From: Ruegeria sp. THAF33
GTDB lineage: Bacteria; Pseudomonadota; Alphaproteobacteria; Rhodobacterales; Rhodobacteraceae
Assembly (NCBI RefSeq): GCF_009363615.1
Contig: NZ_CP045384.1
Coordinates: 680,501-744,500 of the forward strand
Length of the DNA: 64,000 nucleotides
Direction of reading: 5' to 3'
Part shown: positions 26,041 to 34,644 of the stretch, in pieces
Layout: the number at the start of each line of letters is the position of its first letter
Position numbering within the stretch: position 1 is the first letter of the stretch
Notes under the pieces: generated by a model
What the model was told of the DNA's origin: nothing
The model's input: only the letters and a program-made list of their open reading frames with translations
The model's database searches: none
Program-made: the position numbers and the translations under genes

Positions 26041-26907
26041 ATGAATCTCCGGAACGCACTTCAATGCGCCGGTGTGCTGGCGTTTCTGATATCGGGCACC
26101 GCATCTGTAAATGCGACCGAGACAGAGCCGCGCGGCGTATACAAGCGCGTCAAAGCCCCAAAACCCGGTGAACGTCCGCGTGTGACCGTGCAGATCACTC
26201 CGGAAGAACACGCAGCTAACCCTTCAGCGCCCAGCACGGGCACTGAACTGGTAGTCCCGGAAATCATCGCGCGTACCAAAGTCGCCCCGCTGCCAACGCC
26301 GGGTGCGGAAGTCAAACGAGATCCCAAAGGATCGTACAAGGCTTTCTGGAGCCGGATTTCACCGCACATTGATGAACGCGGGGCCGGGCGGCTTGACGCG
26401 GCGATCAACGCCCTGGCCGCAACCAACGTGAGATCACCGCGACTGCAATCGCTGCAAGATATCGCAAAGGAACGCGGGATCGATATCCTCCGTTCCACTG
26501 TGGGAACTAATGTTTCACCTGCGCTGGTGCTTGCGGTCATCTCGGTGGAATCGGCCGGACGTGCAGACGCGGTCAGTTCCGCAGGCGCACAGGGGCTTAT
26601 GCAATTGATGCCCGCGACAGCGGCCAGATTCGGGGTAAAGGACAGCCTTAAGCCCTCTGAGAACATTGCGGGCGGTGTGAAATACCTCAACTGGCTGATG
26701 GAAGAGTTCGGGAATGATCCAATACTTGTATTGGCTGGATACAACGCGGGAGAGGGGGCCGTGCGCAAACACAGCGGTGTGCCACCCTATGCTGAAACTC
26801 GGGACTACGTGCCAAAAGTCCTCGCCGCGTTTCAGATCGCGCGGGCTTTGTGCGCAACGCCGCCAGACCTGATTTCTGATGGCTGTGTTTTTCAGACGTC
26901 CAACTAA
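26041..26907 (+). CDS. Lytic transglycosylase (SLT domain)
   Basis: 288 residues. Signal peptide (cleavage near residue 25), a Pro-rich linker, then a goose-type SLT lysozyme fold from about residue 155: catalytic Glu in ISVESAGRADAVS, the GAQGLMQLMPATA motif and AGYNAGEGAV. It cuts peptidoglycan in the periplasm with formation of 1,6-anhydro ends. It is divergent from the flp pilin gene, so it may open the wall for the Tad machine; that role is inferred from location only. Confidence 0.9.
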   Translation: MNLRNALQCAGVLAFLISGTASVNATETEPRGVYKRVKAPKPGERPRVTVQITPEEHAANPSAPSTGTELVVPEIIARTKVAPLPTPGAEVKRDPKGSYKAFWSRISPHIDERGAGRLDAAINALAATNVRSPRLQSLQDIAKERGIDILRSTVGTNVSPALVLAVISVESAGRADAVSSAGAQGLMQLMPATAARFGVKDSLKPSENIAGGVKYLNWLMEEFGNDPILVLAGYNAGEGAVRKHSGVPPYAETRDYVPKVLAAFQIARALCATPPDLISDGCVFQTSN

Positions 26908-26910
26908 TAA

Positions 26911-26936
26911 GGCCCGCCGTGATCCGGCGGGCCTTT
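26911..26936 (+). terminator. Terminator between the transglycosylase and scoB
   Basis: GGCCCGCCG/CGGCGGGCC, a perfect 9-bp stem with a 5-base loop, then TTTCC. It starts 4 bases after the transglycosylase stop and lies between convergent genes, so it may serve both directions. Confidence 0.8.
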
Positions 26937-26944
26937 CCATTTGA

Positions 26945-27571
26945 TCAGGAAACGATTGTCGCTTCCGTTGCGGCGCGCAGCTCGTCTTCGCTGACACCTT
27001 CCGCCAGTTCGACGATTTTCAGACCGCCTTCAACCACATCCAGCACACCCAGATTGGTGATGATGCGATCCACGACGCCCTTTCCGGTCAGTGGCAGGGT
27101 GCATTCCTTCAGGACCTTGCTGTCGCCATGCTTGTTGGTGTGATCCATCACGACAATCACTCGGCCCACGCCTGCAACCAGGTCCATCGCGCCGCCCATG
27201 CCCTTCACCAGCTTGCCGGGGATCATCCAGTTTGCCAGATCGCCCTTCTCATCCACTTCCATGGCACCCAGAATCGCCGCAGCGATCTTGCCACCGCGGA
27301 TCATGGCGAAGGATGTGGCACTGTCGAAATAGGCCGTGCGGGACAGTTCGGTGATCGTCTGCTTGCCTGCATTGATAAGGTCCGGGTCTTCTTCGCCCTC
27401 AAAGGGGAAAGGGCCCATGCCCAGCATGCCGTTTTCCGATTGCAGAGTGATGTCCTTGTCACCCACATAGTTTGCCACCAGCGTCGGGATCCCGATGCCC
27501 AGGTTCACATACATGCCGTCTTCCAGTTCCTCTGCCGCGCGTGCGGCCATCTGATTGCGGTCCCAGGGCAT
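26945..27571 (-). CDS. scoB: 3-oxoacid CoA-transferase subunit B
   Basis: 208 residues. It carries the catalytic Glu in the SENGMLGMGP motif and the DLVAGVGRVIVVMDHT segment of family I CoA-transferase beta subunits. With ScoA it moves CoA from succinyl-CoA to acetoacetate, feeding ketone bodies or butanoate breakdown products to acetyl-CoA. The open frame extends far upstream, but the ATG at 27571 overlaps the scoA stop (TAATG) behind GGAGGA and gives the standard N-terminus ([13 protein letters not shown]). Confidence 0.93.
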   Translation of the reverse strand: MPWDRNQMAARAAEELEDGMYVNLGIGIPTLVANYVGDKDITLQSENGMLGMGPFPFEGEEDPDLINAGKQTITELSRTAYFDSATSFAMIRGGKIAAAILGAMEVDEKGDLANWMIPGKLVKGMGGAMDLVAGVGRVIVVMDHTNKHGDSKVLKECTLPLTGKGVVDRIITNLGVLDVVEGGLKIVELAEGVSEDELRAATEATIVS

Positions 27572-28275
27572 TATGCTTCCTCCTTCTTGCGGGTGGTGCG
27601 CTGTTCGATGCGCTTTTCGTGTTCGCCCTGAATGATGCGATGCACATAGATACCGGGCAGGTGGATGCAGTCGGGGTCCAGCGAACCGCGCGGAACGATC
27701 TCTTCCACTTCGGCAACGCAGATCTTGCCACAAGTCGCAGCAGGAACGTTGAAATTACGGGCGGTCTTGCGGAAAACCAGATTGCCGGTGTCGTCAGCCT
27801 TCCAGGCTTTGACGATGGCCAGATCGGCAAAAATGCCTTCTTCCAGAATGTAGGTCTCGCCGTTGAAGTCCTTGTGCTCTTTCCCTTCGGCGATCACGGT
27901 GCCGACGCCGGTCTTGGTGTAGAAGCCCGGGATGCCCGCGCCACCGGCGCGCATCCGTTCGGCCAATGTTCCTTGGGGGTTGAATTCCAGTTCCAGCTCA
28001 CCACTCAGATACTGGCGCATGAACTCGGCGTTTTCACCGACATACGAACTGATCATCTTTTTGACCTGCTTGGTCTGCAACAGGATGCCGATTCCGAAAT
28101 CGTCCACACCGGCATTGTTCGACGCAAAGCTCAGGTCTTTGACGCCCGAGTCCCTGATGGCCTCAAGCAACAGTTCCGGAATTCCGCAGAGGCCAAACCC
28201 GCCTGCGGCAATCAGCATGCCATCCGACAGCACCCCATCGAGCGCCTCGGTGGCATTGGCATAGACTTTCTTCAT
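27571..28275 (-). CDS. scoA: 3-oxoacid CoA-transferase subunit A
   Basis: 234 residues. Family I CoA-transferase alpha subunit with the [10 protein letters not shown] glycine loop and the [13 protein letters not shown] block near the C-terminus. The ATG at 28275 ([12 protein letters not shown]) has GGGGGAG upstream; the frame remains open to 28326. It is translationally coupled to scoB by a 1-base overlap. Two dyads lie between it and the divergent lipoprotein gene. Confidence 0.93.
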   Translation of the reverse strand: MKKVYANATEALDGVLSDGMLIAAGGFGLCGIPELLLEAIRDSGVKDLSFASNNAGVDDFGIGILLQTKQVKKMISSYVGENAEFMRQYLSGELELEFNPQGTLAERMRAGGAGIPGFYTKTGVGTVIAEGKEHKDFNGETYILEEGIFADLAIVKAWKADDTGNLVFRKTARNFNVPAATCGKICVAEVEEIVPRGSLDPDCIHLPGIYVHRIIQGEHEKRIEQRTTRKKEEA

Positions 28276-28354
28276 GGAAAACTCCCCCAATGACATGGTG
28301 ATGGGCTGGTTGTGCCGCCGTGTCACGGGGAAGTCAATGAAACCAAGGGGGAGG

Positions 28355-28368
28355 TGGTATTTCTACCA
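28355..28368. promoter_or_regulatory. Dyad TGGTA-N4-TACCA upstream of scoA
   Basis: Perfect 5-4-5 inverted repeat, 80-93 bases upstream of the scoA ATG, in the region expected to hold the scoAB promoter. It is a candidate operator; no regulator gene is nearby. Confidence 0.3.
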
Positions 28369-28387
28369 GTGAAATGAGCTGTTGCAA

Positions 28388-28403
28388 TGAACCGGACGGT
28401 TCA
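28388..28403. promoter_or_regulatory. Dyad TGAACCG-N2-CGGTTCA upstream of the small lipoprotein
   Basis: Perfect 7-2-7 inverted repeat, 36-51 bases before the ATG at 28439. Its right half overlaps the expected -35 position relative to TTATAG (28421-28426), so a bound protein would block or recruit polymerase there. Confidence 0.35.
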
Positions 28404-28438
28404 GCATAAGCGCCGTACCTTTATAGGAGATTGAAAAC

Positions 28439-28816
28439 ATGGAACGAATTTGGGTCGGAACGGTCGCAGGTGTTGCGCTTTTGGTTATGTCAGCCTGTGA
28501 GCCTGAGCAAGCGACCGTACTTCCGCTCGACGATAACAAGATCAAAGTTATAGGAACCGGTTATTCTGAGAAGTCTTCACTTGAATCCGCAATTTCAACC
28601 GCCAACGCACGGTGCGCACAGCAGGGCAAAGAGGCCTTCGTTCTGGCCAGCGATACCGGCTATCAGGGGGTGGACAAGAATGCAGCCCTGATCATCGATG
28701 TCCTGACGGCTGCTGCCCAGAACTCAGGCAGCGCACCCGGCTACTATCCTAGCTCAAGCAGCTCGGAAGACTGGCAGACGACGCTCGAAGTCCGGTGCGG
28801 CCCACAGCCCAAGTAA
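28439..28816 (+). CDS. Small hypothetical lipoprotein
   Basis: 125 residues. Signal peptide with lipobox VMSAC (Cys about 20), then a compact domain with conserved-looking SAISTANARCAQQGKEAFVLASDTG and a final VRCGPQPK; a Ser-rich segment (YPSSSSSE) lies near the end. The two cysteines in the folded part could form a disulfide. I do not recognise a characterised family; the pattern resembles small DUF-type envelope lipoproteins. It has its own terminator and is flanked by minus-strand genes. Confidence 0.75.
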   Translation: MERIWVGTVAGVALLVMSACEPEQATVLPLDDNKIKVIGTGYSEKSSLESAISTANARCAQQGKEAFVLASDTGYQGVDKNAALIIDVLTAAAQNSGSAPGYYPSSSSSEDWQTTLEVRCGPQPK

Positions 28817-28825
28817 CACGCTGAC

Positions 28826-28866
28826 AGCCCCCCGTAATGCCGAAACGGCGATTGCGGGGGGCTTGT
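28826..28866 (+). terminator. Terminator after the small lipoprotein
   Basis: Long hairpin: AGCCCCCCG pairs with CGGGGGGCT, extended by a second CCG/CGG stem around a GAAAC-type loop, followed by TGTT. It begins 10 bases after the stop and lies between convergent genes. Confidence 0.75.
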
Positions 28867-28888
28867 TCAACCCCGAACACCTGACCGC

Positions 28889-31516
28889 CTAGGTTGTTGC
28901 TTTCTTGGTGGTTGCTTTCTTTTTGGACGTGGCCTTTTTCTTGGTGCCTTTTTTGGCTGCGCGCTCGTTGACAAGCTCGATGGCCATTTCCTGCGTCACG
29001 TCCTCGGGTTTGATGTCCTTGGGGATCGTTGCGTTGACCTTTTCCCATTTCACATAAGGCCCATAGCGCCCGTCCAAAACCTGCATCGCGCCGCCATCGG
29101 GATGCTCGCCCAATTCTTTCAGAGGTTTTGCCGCGGCCCGCCGCCCACGACCAGGGTTTGCCCGTTTTTCGGCCAGCAATTCAACGGCGCGGTTCATGCC
29201 GATCTCGAACACGTCATTGGGGTCTTTCAGATTGGCATAGACCGGCTTCGGCTCCTCCGGCAGCTGATGCATCAGGTAAGGCCCGAACCGCCCGAAATTC
29301 GCGCTGATCATGCCGCCTTCGGGGTGTTCGCCGATCTGACGAGGCAGGGACAGTAGCGTCAGCGCCTTTTCCAGATCCATGTCATCCTTGCTCCACCCGC
29401 GCGGAAGGGATGCGCGCGGGGGCTTTTTGTTTTCGGGCGTGGGTTCGCCCCGCTGAACGTAAGGACCGAACCGGCCGGATTTCAGCCAGATCTCATCCCC
29501 GGCATCTTCGCCCAGCAGCCTTTCGTCACCTTCCGCGCCTTCACCGGCAATCGGGCGTGTATAGGTACATTCCGGATAGTTCCCGCATCCAACGAAGCCA
29601 CCCGTACGAGAGGTCTTCAGGTGCAACTGACCGGTGCCGCATTTCGGGCAGATACGTGGATCGGACCCATCCTCGCGCGGCGGGTAGAGCTGCGGAGCCA
29701 GAGCTTCGTCGAGCTTGTCCAACACTTCCGAAATCCGCAGTTCGGAGGTCTCGCCAATCGCGGCTGAAAAATCACGCCAAAACTTGCCCAGCAGGTCCTT
29801 GTAGTCGCGCTCCCCGGCGCTGACGTCATCCAGTTCTTTTTCCAGATTGGCAGTGAATTCATACCCCACGTACTGCCGGAAGAAATTTAGCAAGAAGATC
29901 GTGACGATCCGGCCTTTTTCCTCGGGGATCAGCCTATTCTTGTCCTTGCGGACATATTCCCGGTCCTGGATCGTCGTTACGATCGAGGCATAGGTTGATG
30001 GGCGCCCGATCCCCAGCTCTTCCATCCTTTTGACCAGTGTCGCTTCGGTATAGCGCGGGGGCGGTTGGGTGTGGTGTTGAAGGGCCAGAACGGATTCGTT
30101 CTCGGACAGGATCGCCTCTTTCGCGATTTTGTCGCCGCCGTCGCTGGTCGCCTTGGCAAACTGATCCTTCAGAGAGGTTTTGGCAAAACGGGCCGGATCG
30201 CCCTGCGTGATCTGTGGCAGGCGCTTTTCATCCTCGTCCGCGACGTCATCCCGGCCTTCTTCGTATACCCGCATGAACCCATCGAACATGACCACCTGGC
30301 CCGTGGCGCGAAGGCCGACCTGACCGTCGTCGCTGCCGATCTCGACGGTGGTGCGCTCCAGACGCGCGGCAGCCATCTGACAGGCGATGGTGCGTTTCCA
30401 GATCAGATCATAAAGCTTGCGCTGATCCTCGTCTGTCACTTTCAGCGCCTTGGCATCGCGCGACATATCCGTCGGGCGGATACACTCGTGCGCTTCCTGA
30501 GCGTTCTTGGCCTTGTTCTTATACATGCGCGGGCTGTCCGGTACATATTCAGCGCCGTATCGATCCGCGATTGTTTCGCGGGTCGCGGCAACGGCCTCGG
30601 GCGCCATGTCGATGCCATCGGTCCGCATATAGGTAATGTACCCGGCCTCATAAAGCCGCTGCGCCACCTGCATTGCGTGGCGCGCGCCCATGCCGAACTT
30701 GCGGCTGGCTTCCTGTTGCAAGGTCGATGTCATGAACGGCGCGCTGGGGTTGCGGGCGGCGGGTTTGGCCTCGACCGAAGTCACGCTCAGCGCGCGGCTG
30801 GTGATGGCCTGAACCGCAAGCTCGGCCTGCGTCGCATTGGCCAGATCGTGCTTGTCCAGCTTCTTGCCGGCCAGCGTGACCAGACGCGCCTCATAGGTCT
30901 GCCCGCGCGGTGTCTCGAACAGCGCCCGAACCGACCAGTATTCCACCGGCTTGAATGCCTCGATTTCCATCTCGCGTTCGACGATCAGGCGCAGACAGAC
31001 GGATTGCACGCGACCCGCCGACTTCGCACCTGGCAGTTTGCGCCACAAAACCGGAGACAGGTTGAACCCAACCAGATAATCCAGCGCGCGGCGGGCCAGA
31101 TAGGCCTCGACCAACGGCATATCGACCTGACGCGGGTTCTGCATCGCCTCGGTCACGGCGTCCTTGGTGATGGCGTTGAAGGTGACGCGGCTGACGGGCG
31201 TATCCTTCTTGATCGAACGGCGTTTGGTCAACGCCTCCTGCAGGTGCCAGCTGATCGCCTCGCCCTCGCGGTCGGGGTCGGTGGCAAGGATCAGCGCATT
31301 GTCTTCTTTCAACGCGTCGGCAATGGCCTTGACATGCTTGCGGCTGTCGTTGCCGACCTCCCATTTCATCGAGAAGTCATGTTCAGGATCGACCGATCCA
31401 TCCTTTGGCGGCAGGTCCCGCACATGGCCGTAAGAGGCCAGAACCGTGTAGTCGGGGCCCAGGTATTTATTGATTGTTTTTGCTTTGGCCGGAGATTCTA
31501 CAACAACTACGGGCAT
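28889..31516 (-). CDS. topA: DNA topoisomerase I
   Basis: 875 residues, type IA topoisomerase that relaxes negative supercoils. Toprim motifs VESPAKAKTI (start) and TDPDREGEAISWHL, the active-site tyrosine region GYITYMRTDG, and a C-terminal series with one four-Cys zinc ribbon (CPKCGTGQLHLK, then GFVGCGNYPEC) followed by zinc-less repeats (GRFGPYV, GRYGPYV). The last about 20 residues are Lys/Ala/Thr-rich, a DNA-binding tail common in alphaproteobacterial TopA. dprA lies about 170 bases upstream on the same strand. Confidence 0.96.
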   Translation of the reverse strand: MPVVVVESPAKAKTINKYLGPDYTVLASYGHVRDLPPKDGSVDPEHDFSMKWEVGNDSRKHVKAIADALKEDNALILATDPDREGEAISWHLQEALTKRRSIKKDTPVSRVTFNAITKDAVTEAMQNPRQVDMPLVEAYLARRALDYLVGFNLSPVLWRKLPGAKSAGRVQSVCLRLIVEREMEIEAFKPVEYWSVRALFETPRGQTYEARLVTLAGKKLDKHDLANATQAELAVQAITSRALSVTSVEAKPAARNPSAPFMTSTLQQEASRKFGMGARHAMQVAQRLYEAGYITYMRTDGIDMAPEAVAATRETIADRYGAEYVPDSPRMYKNKAKNAQEAHECIRPTDMSRDAKALKVTDEDQRKLYDLIWKRTIACQMAAARLERTTVEIGSDDGQVGLRATGQVVMFDGFMRVYEEGRDDVADEDEKRLPQITQGDPARFAKTSLKDQFAKATSDGGDKIAKEAILSENESVLALQHHTQPPPRYTEATLVKRMEELGIGRPSTYASIVTTIQDREYVRKDKNRLIPEEKGRIVTIFLLNFFRQYVGYEFTANLEKELDDVSAGERDYKDLLGKFWRDFSAAIGETSELRISEVLDKLDEALAPQLYPPREDGSDPRICPKCGTGQLHLKTSRTGGFVGCGNYPECTYTRPIAGEGAEGDERLLGEDAGDEIWLKSGRFGPYVQRGEPTPENKKPPRASLPRGWSKDDMDLEKALTLLSLPRQIGEHPEGGMISANFGRFGPYLMHQLPEEPKPVYANLKDPNDVFEIGMNRAVELLAEKRANPGRGRRAAAKPLKELGEHPDGGAMQVLDGRYGPYVKWEKVNATIPKDIKPEDVTQEMAIELVNERAAKKGTKKKATSKKKATTKKATT

Positions 31517-31683
31517 TTAAGGGGAAACCTCGCTCGACGAATTTGGCGCCTTCTATCGTGGTGCAAAATGTGTGGGGCAAGCAGGAATTGTCAATGCGTT
31601 CCTTTCGCCGGTGGAAAAGCGCCGTGATTTCAGTGCGCTACCACCGATCTTCAGAAACCGGGCACGCCGGTACGAGGGTACGA

Positions 31684-32808
31684 TCAACTTGCCAGCGACA
31701 GCAGACCTCCGGGCTGACGCTGGATTCGCCCATCAAGTTCAAGGTCGATCAGCGCCGGTCCAAGCTCACCGGCCGACGCCGCGATATCCCGCAGCAATTG
31801 ATCTTCGGCGATGGGTGAGGGGCCAAGCCGCGCGATGATTTGCTCGTGCAGGTTTCTTGCAGGACGCGCGATTGGTTCCGAGGGCGGTTCGATTGGCCGG
31901 GAAAACAGGTCGTCCTGCCTCGGCAAGGCTTCAATAACGTCTTCGGCGGATCGGACAAGTGTGGCGCCATCACGAATCAATAGATTGCAGCCGGCGGCCC
32001 GCGCATCGAACGGATGGCCGGGAACGGCCAGAACCTCGCGCCCCTGATCCAGTGCGTCCCGTGCAGTGATCAGACTGCCGGACTTGGCGGCAGCCTCGAC
32101 GACGACAACCGCCTGCGCAAGCCCCGAAATGATCCGATTTCGGCGTGGAAAGTGCCGGGCCTGGGGTGTCACGCCCATCGGTTGTTCCGAAATCCGCAAG
32201 CCGCGGGACGCGATGTCATGGGCCAGTTCCGTGTTTTCGGCCGGATAGATCACATCAACGCCACCGGCCATGACTGCCACCGTGCCGGTTTCCAGCGCGG
32301 CCATATGCGCGGCTGTATCGATGCCACGCGCCAAGCCCGAGACGATAACGTGCCCTTTGCTGCCCAGTTCGGTGGCCAGGCCACGTGCCATCCGCGCGCC
32401 GAGCGAGGAACAGTTTCGCGCGCCGACCATCGCAATTGCTGGTTTTTGCAGCAGCGAAACGTCTCCGATCGCCCAAAGCAGCGGCGGGGCTTCGTTCAGT
32501 TCAGCCAGGGCCGCAGGGAATTCAGCGGACCCAAGGCACAAAAGCCGCGCTTTAGCGGCTTTTGCGGCCCTGAGTTCCGCCTCGATCACGCCGGGGGGGC
32601 AGGTTTCATACCCTTTTATACCGGCGGCGCGTGCCATTTCAGGCAGCGCGGCCAGCGCGTTCTGCGCTGAGCCATGTTCGCGAAGCAGCCGACGAAATGT
32701 CACCGGACCGACCTTGCGAGAACGCAACAGACGAAGCCACGAGAACCGGTCCTCTTCCGTGGTGGGTGGGAGTGGGGGGTGATTGGAAGAAAGCTGCTCT
32801 TCGGTCAT
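31684..32808 (-). CDS. dprA: DNA processing protein DprA
   Basis: 374 residues. An N-terminal helix-hairpin-helix/SAM-like region (LRSRKVGPVTFRRLL), the Rossmann-like DprA core with GARNCSSLGARMARGLA and VSGLARGIDTAAH, and a C-terminal winged helix (LLRDIAASAGELGPALIDLELDG). DprA loads RecA on incoming single-stranded DNA during transformation; many non-competent species keep it. The ATG at 32808 follows GGAG. It precedes topA, a common alphaproteobacterial order. Confidence 0.94.
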   Translation of the reverse strand: MTEEQLSSNHPPLPPTTEEDRFSWLRLLRSRKVGPVTFRRLLREHGSAQNALAALPEMARAAGIKGYETCPPGVIEAELRAAKAAKARLLCLGSAEFPAALAELNEAPPLLWAIGDVSLLQKPAIAMVGARNCSSLGARMARGLATELGSKGHVIVSGLARGIDTAAHMAALETGTVAVMAGGVDVIYPAENTELAHDIASRGLRISEQPMGVTPQARHFPRRNRIISGLAQAVVVVEAAAKSGSLITARDALDQGREVLAVPGHPFDARAAGCNLLIRDGATLVRSAEDVIEALPRQDDLFSRPIEPPSEPIARPARNLHEQIIARLGPSPIAEDQLLRDIAASAGELGPALIDLELDGRIQRQPGGLLSLAS

Positions 32809-32992
32809 CCGTTGCTCCGCCTTGTTGCAGAACTGGTTTACGGGACAGGCAGTTAACAGCTTGTGAATCGTTGAAAATTAGAAGTGTTTTTTTGCAATTC
32901 TGTCGGGGGAAAGCACATAACACATTGATAATAAGTAAAATAAATAATGCTCAATCAGAAAGGGCGCTTTGGTCACCTAAGGCGATCTTCGG

Positions 32993-33027
32993 AAAAAAAG
33001 AGGCGCTGGGTTAACCCTGCGCCTCTT
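32993..33027 (-). terminator. Rho-independent terminator after tldD
   Basis: AAGAGGCGC/GCGCCTCTT, a 9-bp stem with a 12-base loop; on the minus strand it ends in a run of seven T residues. It is about 20 bases after the tldD stop. The next 180 bases towards dprA are AT-rich and hold the dprA promoter region but no gene. Confidence 0.88.
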
Positions 33028-33046
33028 GGACTGCGCCGCGTCCGAC

Positions 33047-34468
33047 TCAGGCGGCCGAACCGCCGACAGTCAGCCCGTCCATAAGGACGGTCGGCTGGCC
33101 AACACCTACCGGCACCCATTGTCCGTCCTTGCCACAGGTTCCCATGCCCGGGTCCAGCGCCATATCGTTGCCCAGCCCTCGGATACGTTTCAAGGCCGAT
33201 GGCCCGTCACCAATCAACGTGGCGCCCTTGACCGGCGCGCCGATTTTGCCGTTTTCGACACGATACGCCTCGGTGCACGAGAAAACGAACTTGCCATTGG
33301 TGATGTCCACCTGACCGCCGCCGAATCCAACCGCCCAGATACCGTCCTTGATATCGGCTACCAGAGCCCGCGGGTCGGCTTCGCCACCCAGCATGATCGT
33401 GTTGGTCATGCGCGGCATGGGTTTGTGCGCATAGCTCTGCCGCCGCCCGTTGCCCGTAGGAGCAACCCCCATCAGCCGCGCATTCTGGCGGTCCTGCATG
33501 TAGCCGGTCAGCACGCCATCTTCGATCAGCACCGTGCGCGCGCTGGGCGTGCCCTCATCATCCACGGTGATCGAACCGCGACGATCAGCAATCGTGCCGT
33601 CATCCACCACGGTCACACCTTTTGAAGCAATCTGCCGCCCCATCAACCCGGCAAAGGCCGAGCTGCCCTTGCGGTTGAAGTCGCCTTCCAGGCCGTGGCC
33701 GATGGCCTCGTGCAGCAGGATGCCGGGCCAGCCGGGGCCAAGCGCAACTTCCATGACACCGGCCGGCGCAGGAACTGCGTCCAGGTTGACCAGTGCGATA
33801 CGCAGGGCTTCGCGGGCCTTGGCCTGCCAGTCGGCGGGGTCGATCAACCCGCTCAGGCCAACCCGGCCACCACCACCGGCGGATCCGCTTTCGCGGCGTC
33901 CGTTCTGTTCGACAATGACCGATACGTTCACGCGGGTCATGGGGCGCACATCGCGAACCATCACACCGTCAGGGCGCAGAATCTCGATTTCTTGCACGGC
34001 TGCCGCGATCGTGGCGCTGACCTGAACCACACGCGGGTCCAGATCGCGGGCGAAGGCGTCGATCTCACGCAATGTCTCGATCTTGACCGGGAACGCGGCA
34101 GAATCAATCGGGTCTTCGTCCGTGTAGAGGCGCGTATTGGTGGAGCGCGGAGCATCCGCCAAGACCCCGCCGCCATCCCCGACAGCCAGTCTTGCCGTTT
34201 CCGCCGCCCGTTTCAGGGCAGGAATCGAAACGTCTGTGGAATGCGCATATCCAGCCACTTCACCTTGTACGGCACGCAGCCCGAACCCTTCCGACGCATC
34301 GTAAGACGCGGTGCGCAGACGGCCGTCATCGAACACGAGAGACTCGGATTTTCGCCGCTCGACAAACAGCTCTCCGTCCTCGGCCCCGTCCGTGGCCGAG
34401 TTCAAAATGGCAAGCGCTTCATCGTGCGGTAAAGCGCTTTCAAATGGGCGAAACGGGGCGTCGGACAT
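33047..34468 (-). CDS. tldD: Metalloprotease TldD
   Basis: 473 residues. The zinc motif HEAIGHGLEGD (HExxxH) and the downstream VVDDGTIADRRGS and C-terminal VRGLGNDMALDPGMGTCGKDGQ blocks are those of TldD. With PmbA/TldE it forms a cytoplasmic protease that degrades or trims small unfolded peptides; pmbA is not in this window. The ATG at 34468 gives MSDAPFRPFE and follows AAGGTCC; the frame is open to 34501 but that would run into the FNR-like box. It is divergent from ctaC. Confidence 0.93.
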   Translation of the reverse strand: MSDAPFRPFESALPHDEALAILNSATDGAEDGELFVERRKSESLVFDDGRLRTASYDASEGFGLRAVQGEVAGYAHSTDVSIPALKRAAETARLAVGDGGGVLADAPRSTNTRLYTDEDPIDSAAFPVKIETLREIDAFARDLDPRVVQVSATIAAAVQEIEILRPDGVMVRDVRPMTRVNVSVIVEQNGRRESGSAGGGGRVGLSGLIDPADWQAKAREALRIALVNLDAVPAPAGVMEVALGPGWPGILLHEAIGHGLEGDFNRKGSSAFAGLMGRQIASKGVTVVDDGTIADRRGSITVDDEGTPSARTVLIEDGVLTGYMQDRQNARLMGVAPTGNGRRQSYAHKPMPRMTNTIMLGGEADPRALVADIKDGIWAVGFGGGQVDITNGKFVFSCTEAYRVENGKIGAPVKGATLIGDGPSALKRIRGLGNDMALDPGMGTCGKDGQWVPVGVGQPTVLMDGLTVGGSAA

Positions 34469-34487
34469 GGGTTGGGACCTTTCGGGT

Positions 34488-34501
34488 TTGATCCAGATCA
34501 A
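34488..34501. promoter_or_regulatory. FNR/Crp-family box between tldD and ctaC
   Basis: TTGATCCAGATCAA is a perfect match to the FNR consensus TTGAT-N4-ATCAA. It lies 20-33 bases before the tldD ATG and 144 bases before the ctaC ATG. In Rhodobacteraceae FnrL-type proteins adjust respiratory oxidases to oxygen, so control of the aa3 oxidase operon is the likely role; effect on tldD is also possible. Confidence 0.65.
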
Positions 34502-34644
34502 AAATAGCGTCTGTTTGACGCAAGCATTTTGCTTTATCTACCCGACGGAATATGGTTTTTAACGCGGCCAAAGACAACGGGAGAGGTGCGACCGATTCAC
34601 ACCTTTTCGCCAGGGACGCAAAGATCAAACGATCAGGACAGAAC

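Noticed and set aside
30065..31627. 520-residue open frame antisense to topA
   Set aside because: Covers the topA gene on the other strand with no ribosome site or recognisable domain; third-codon GC bias explains it.
32870..32965. Possible small RNA or gene in the AT-rich DNA before dprA
   Set aside because: No open frame with a ribosome site and no stem-loop plus T-tract; it looks like ordinary promoter DNA.
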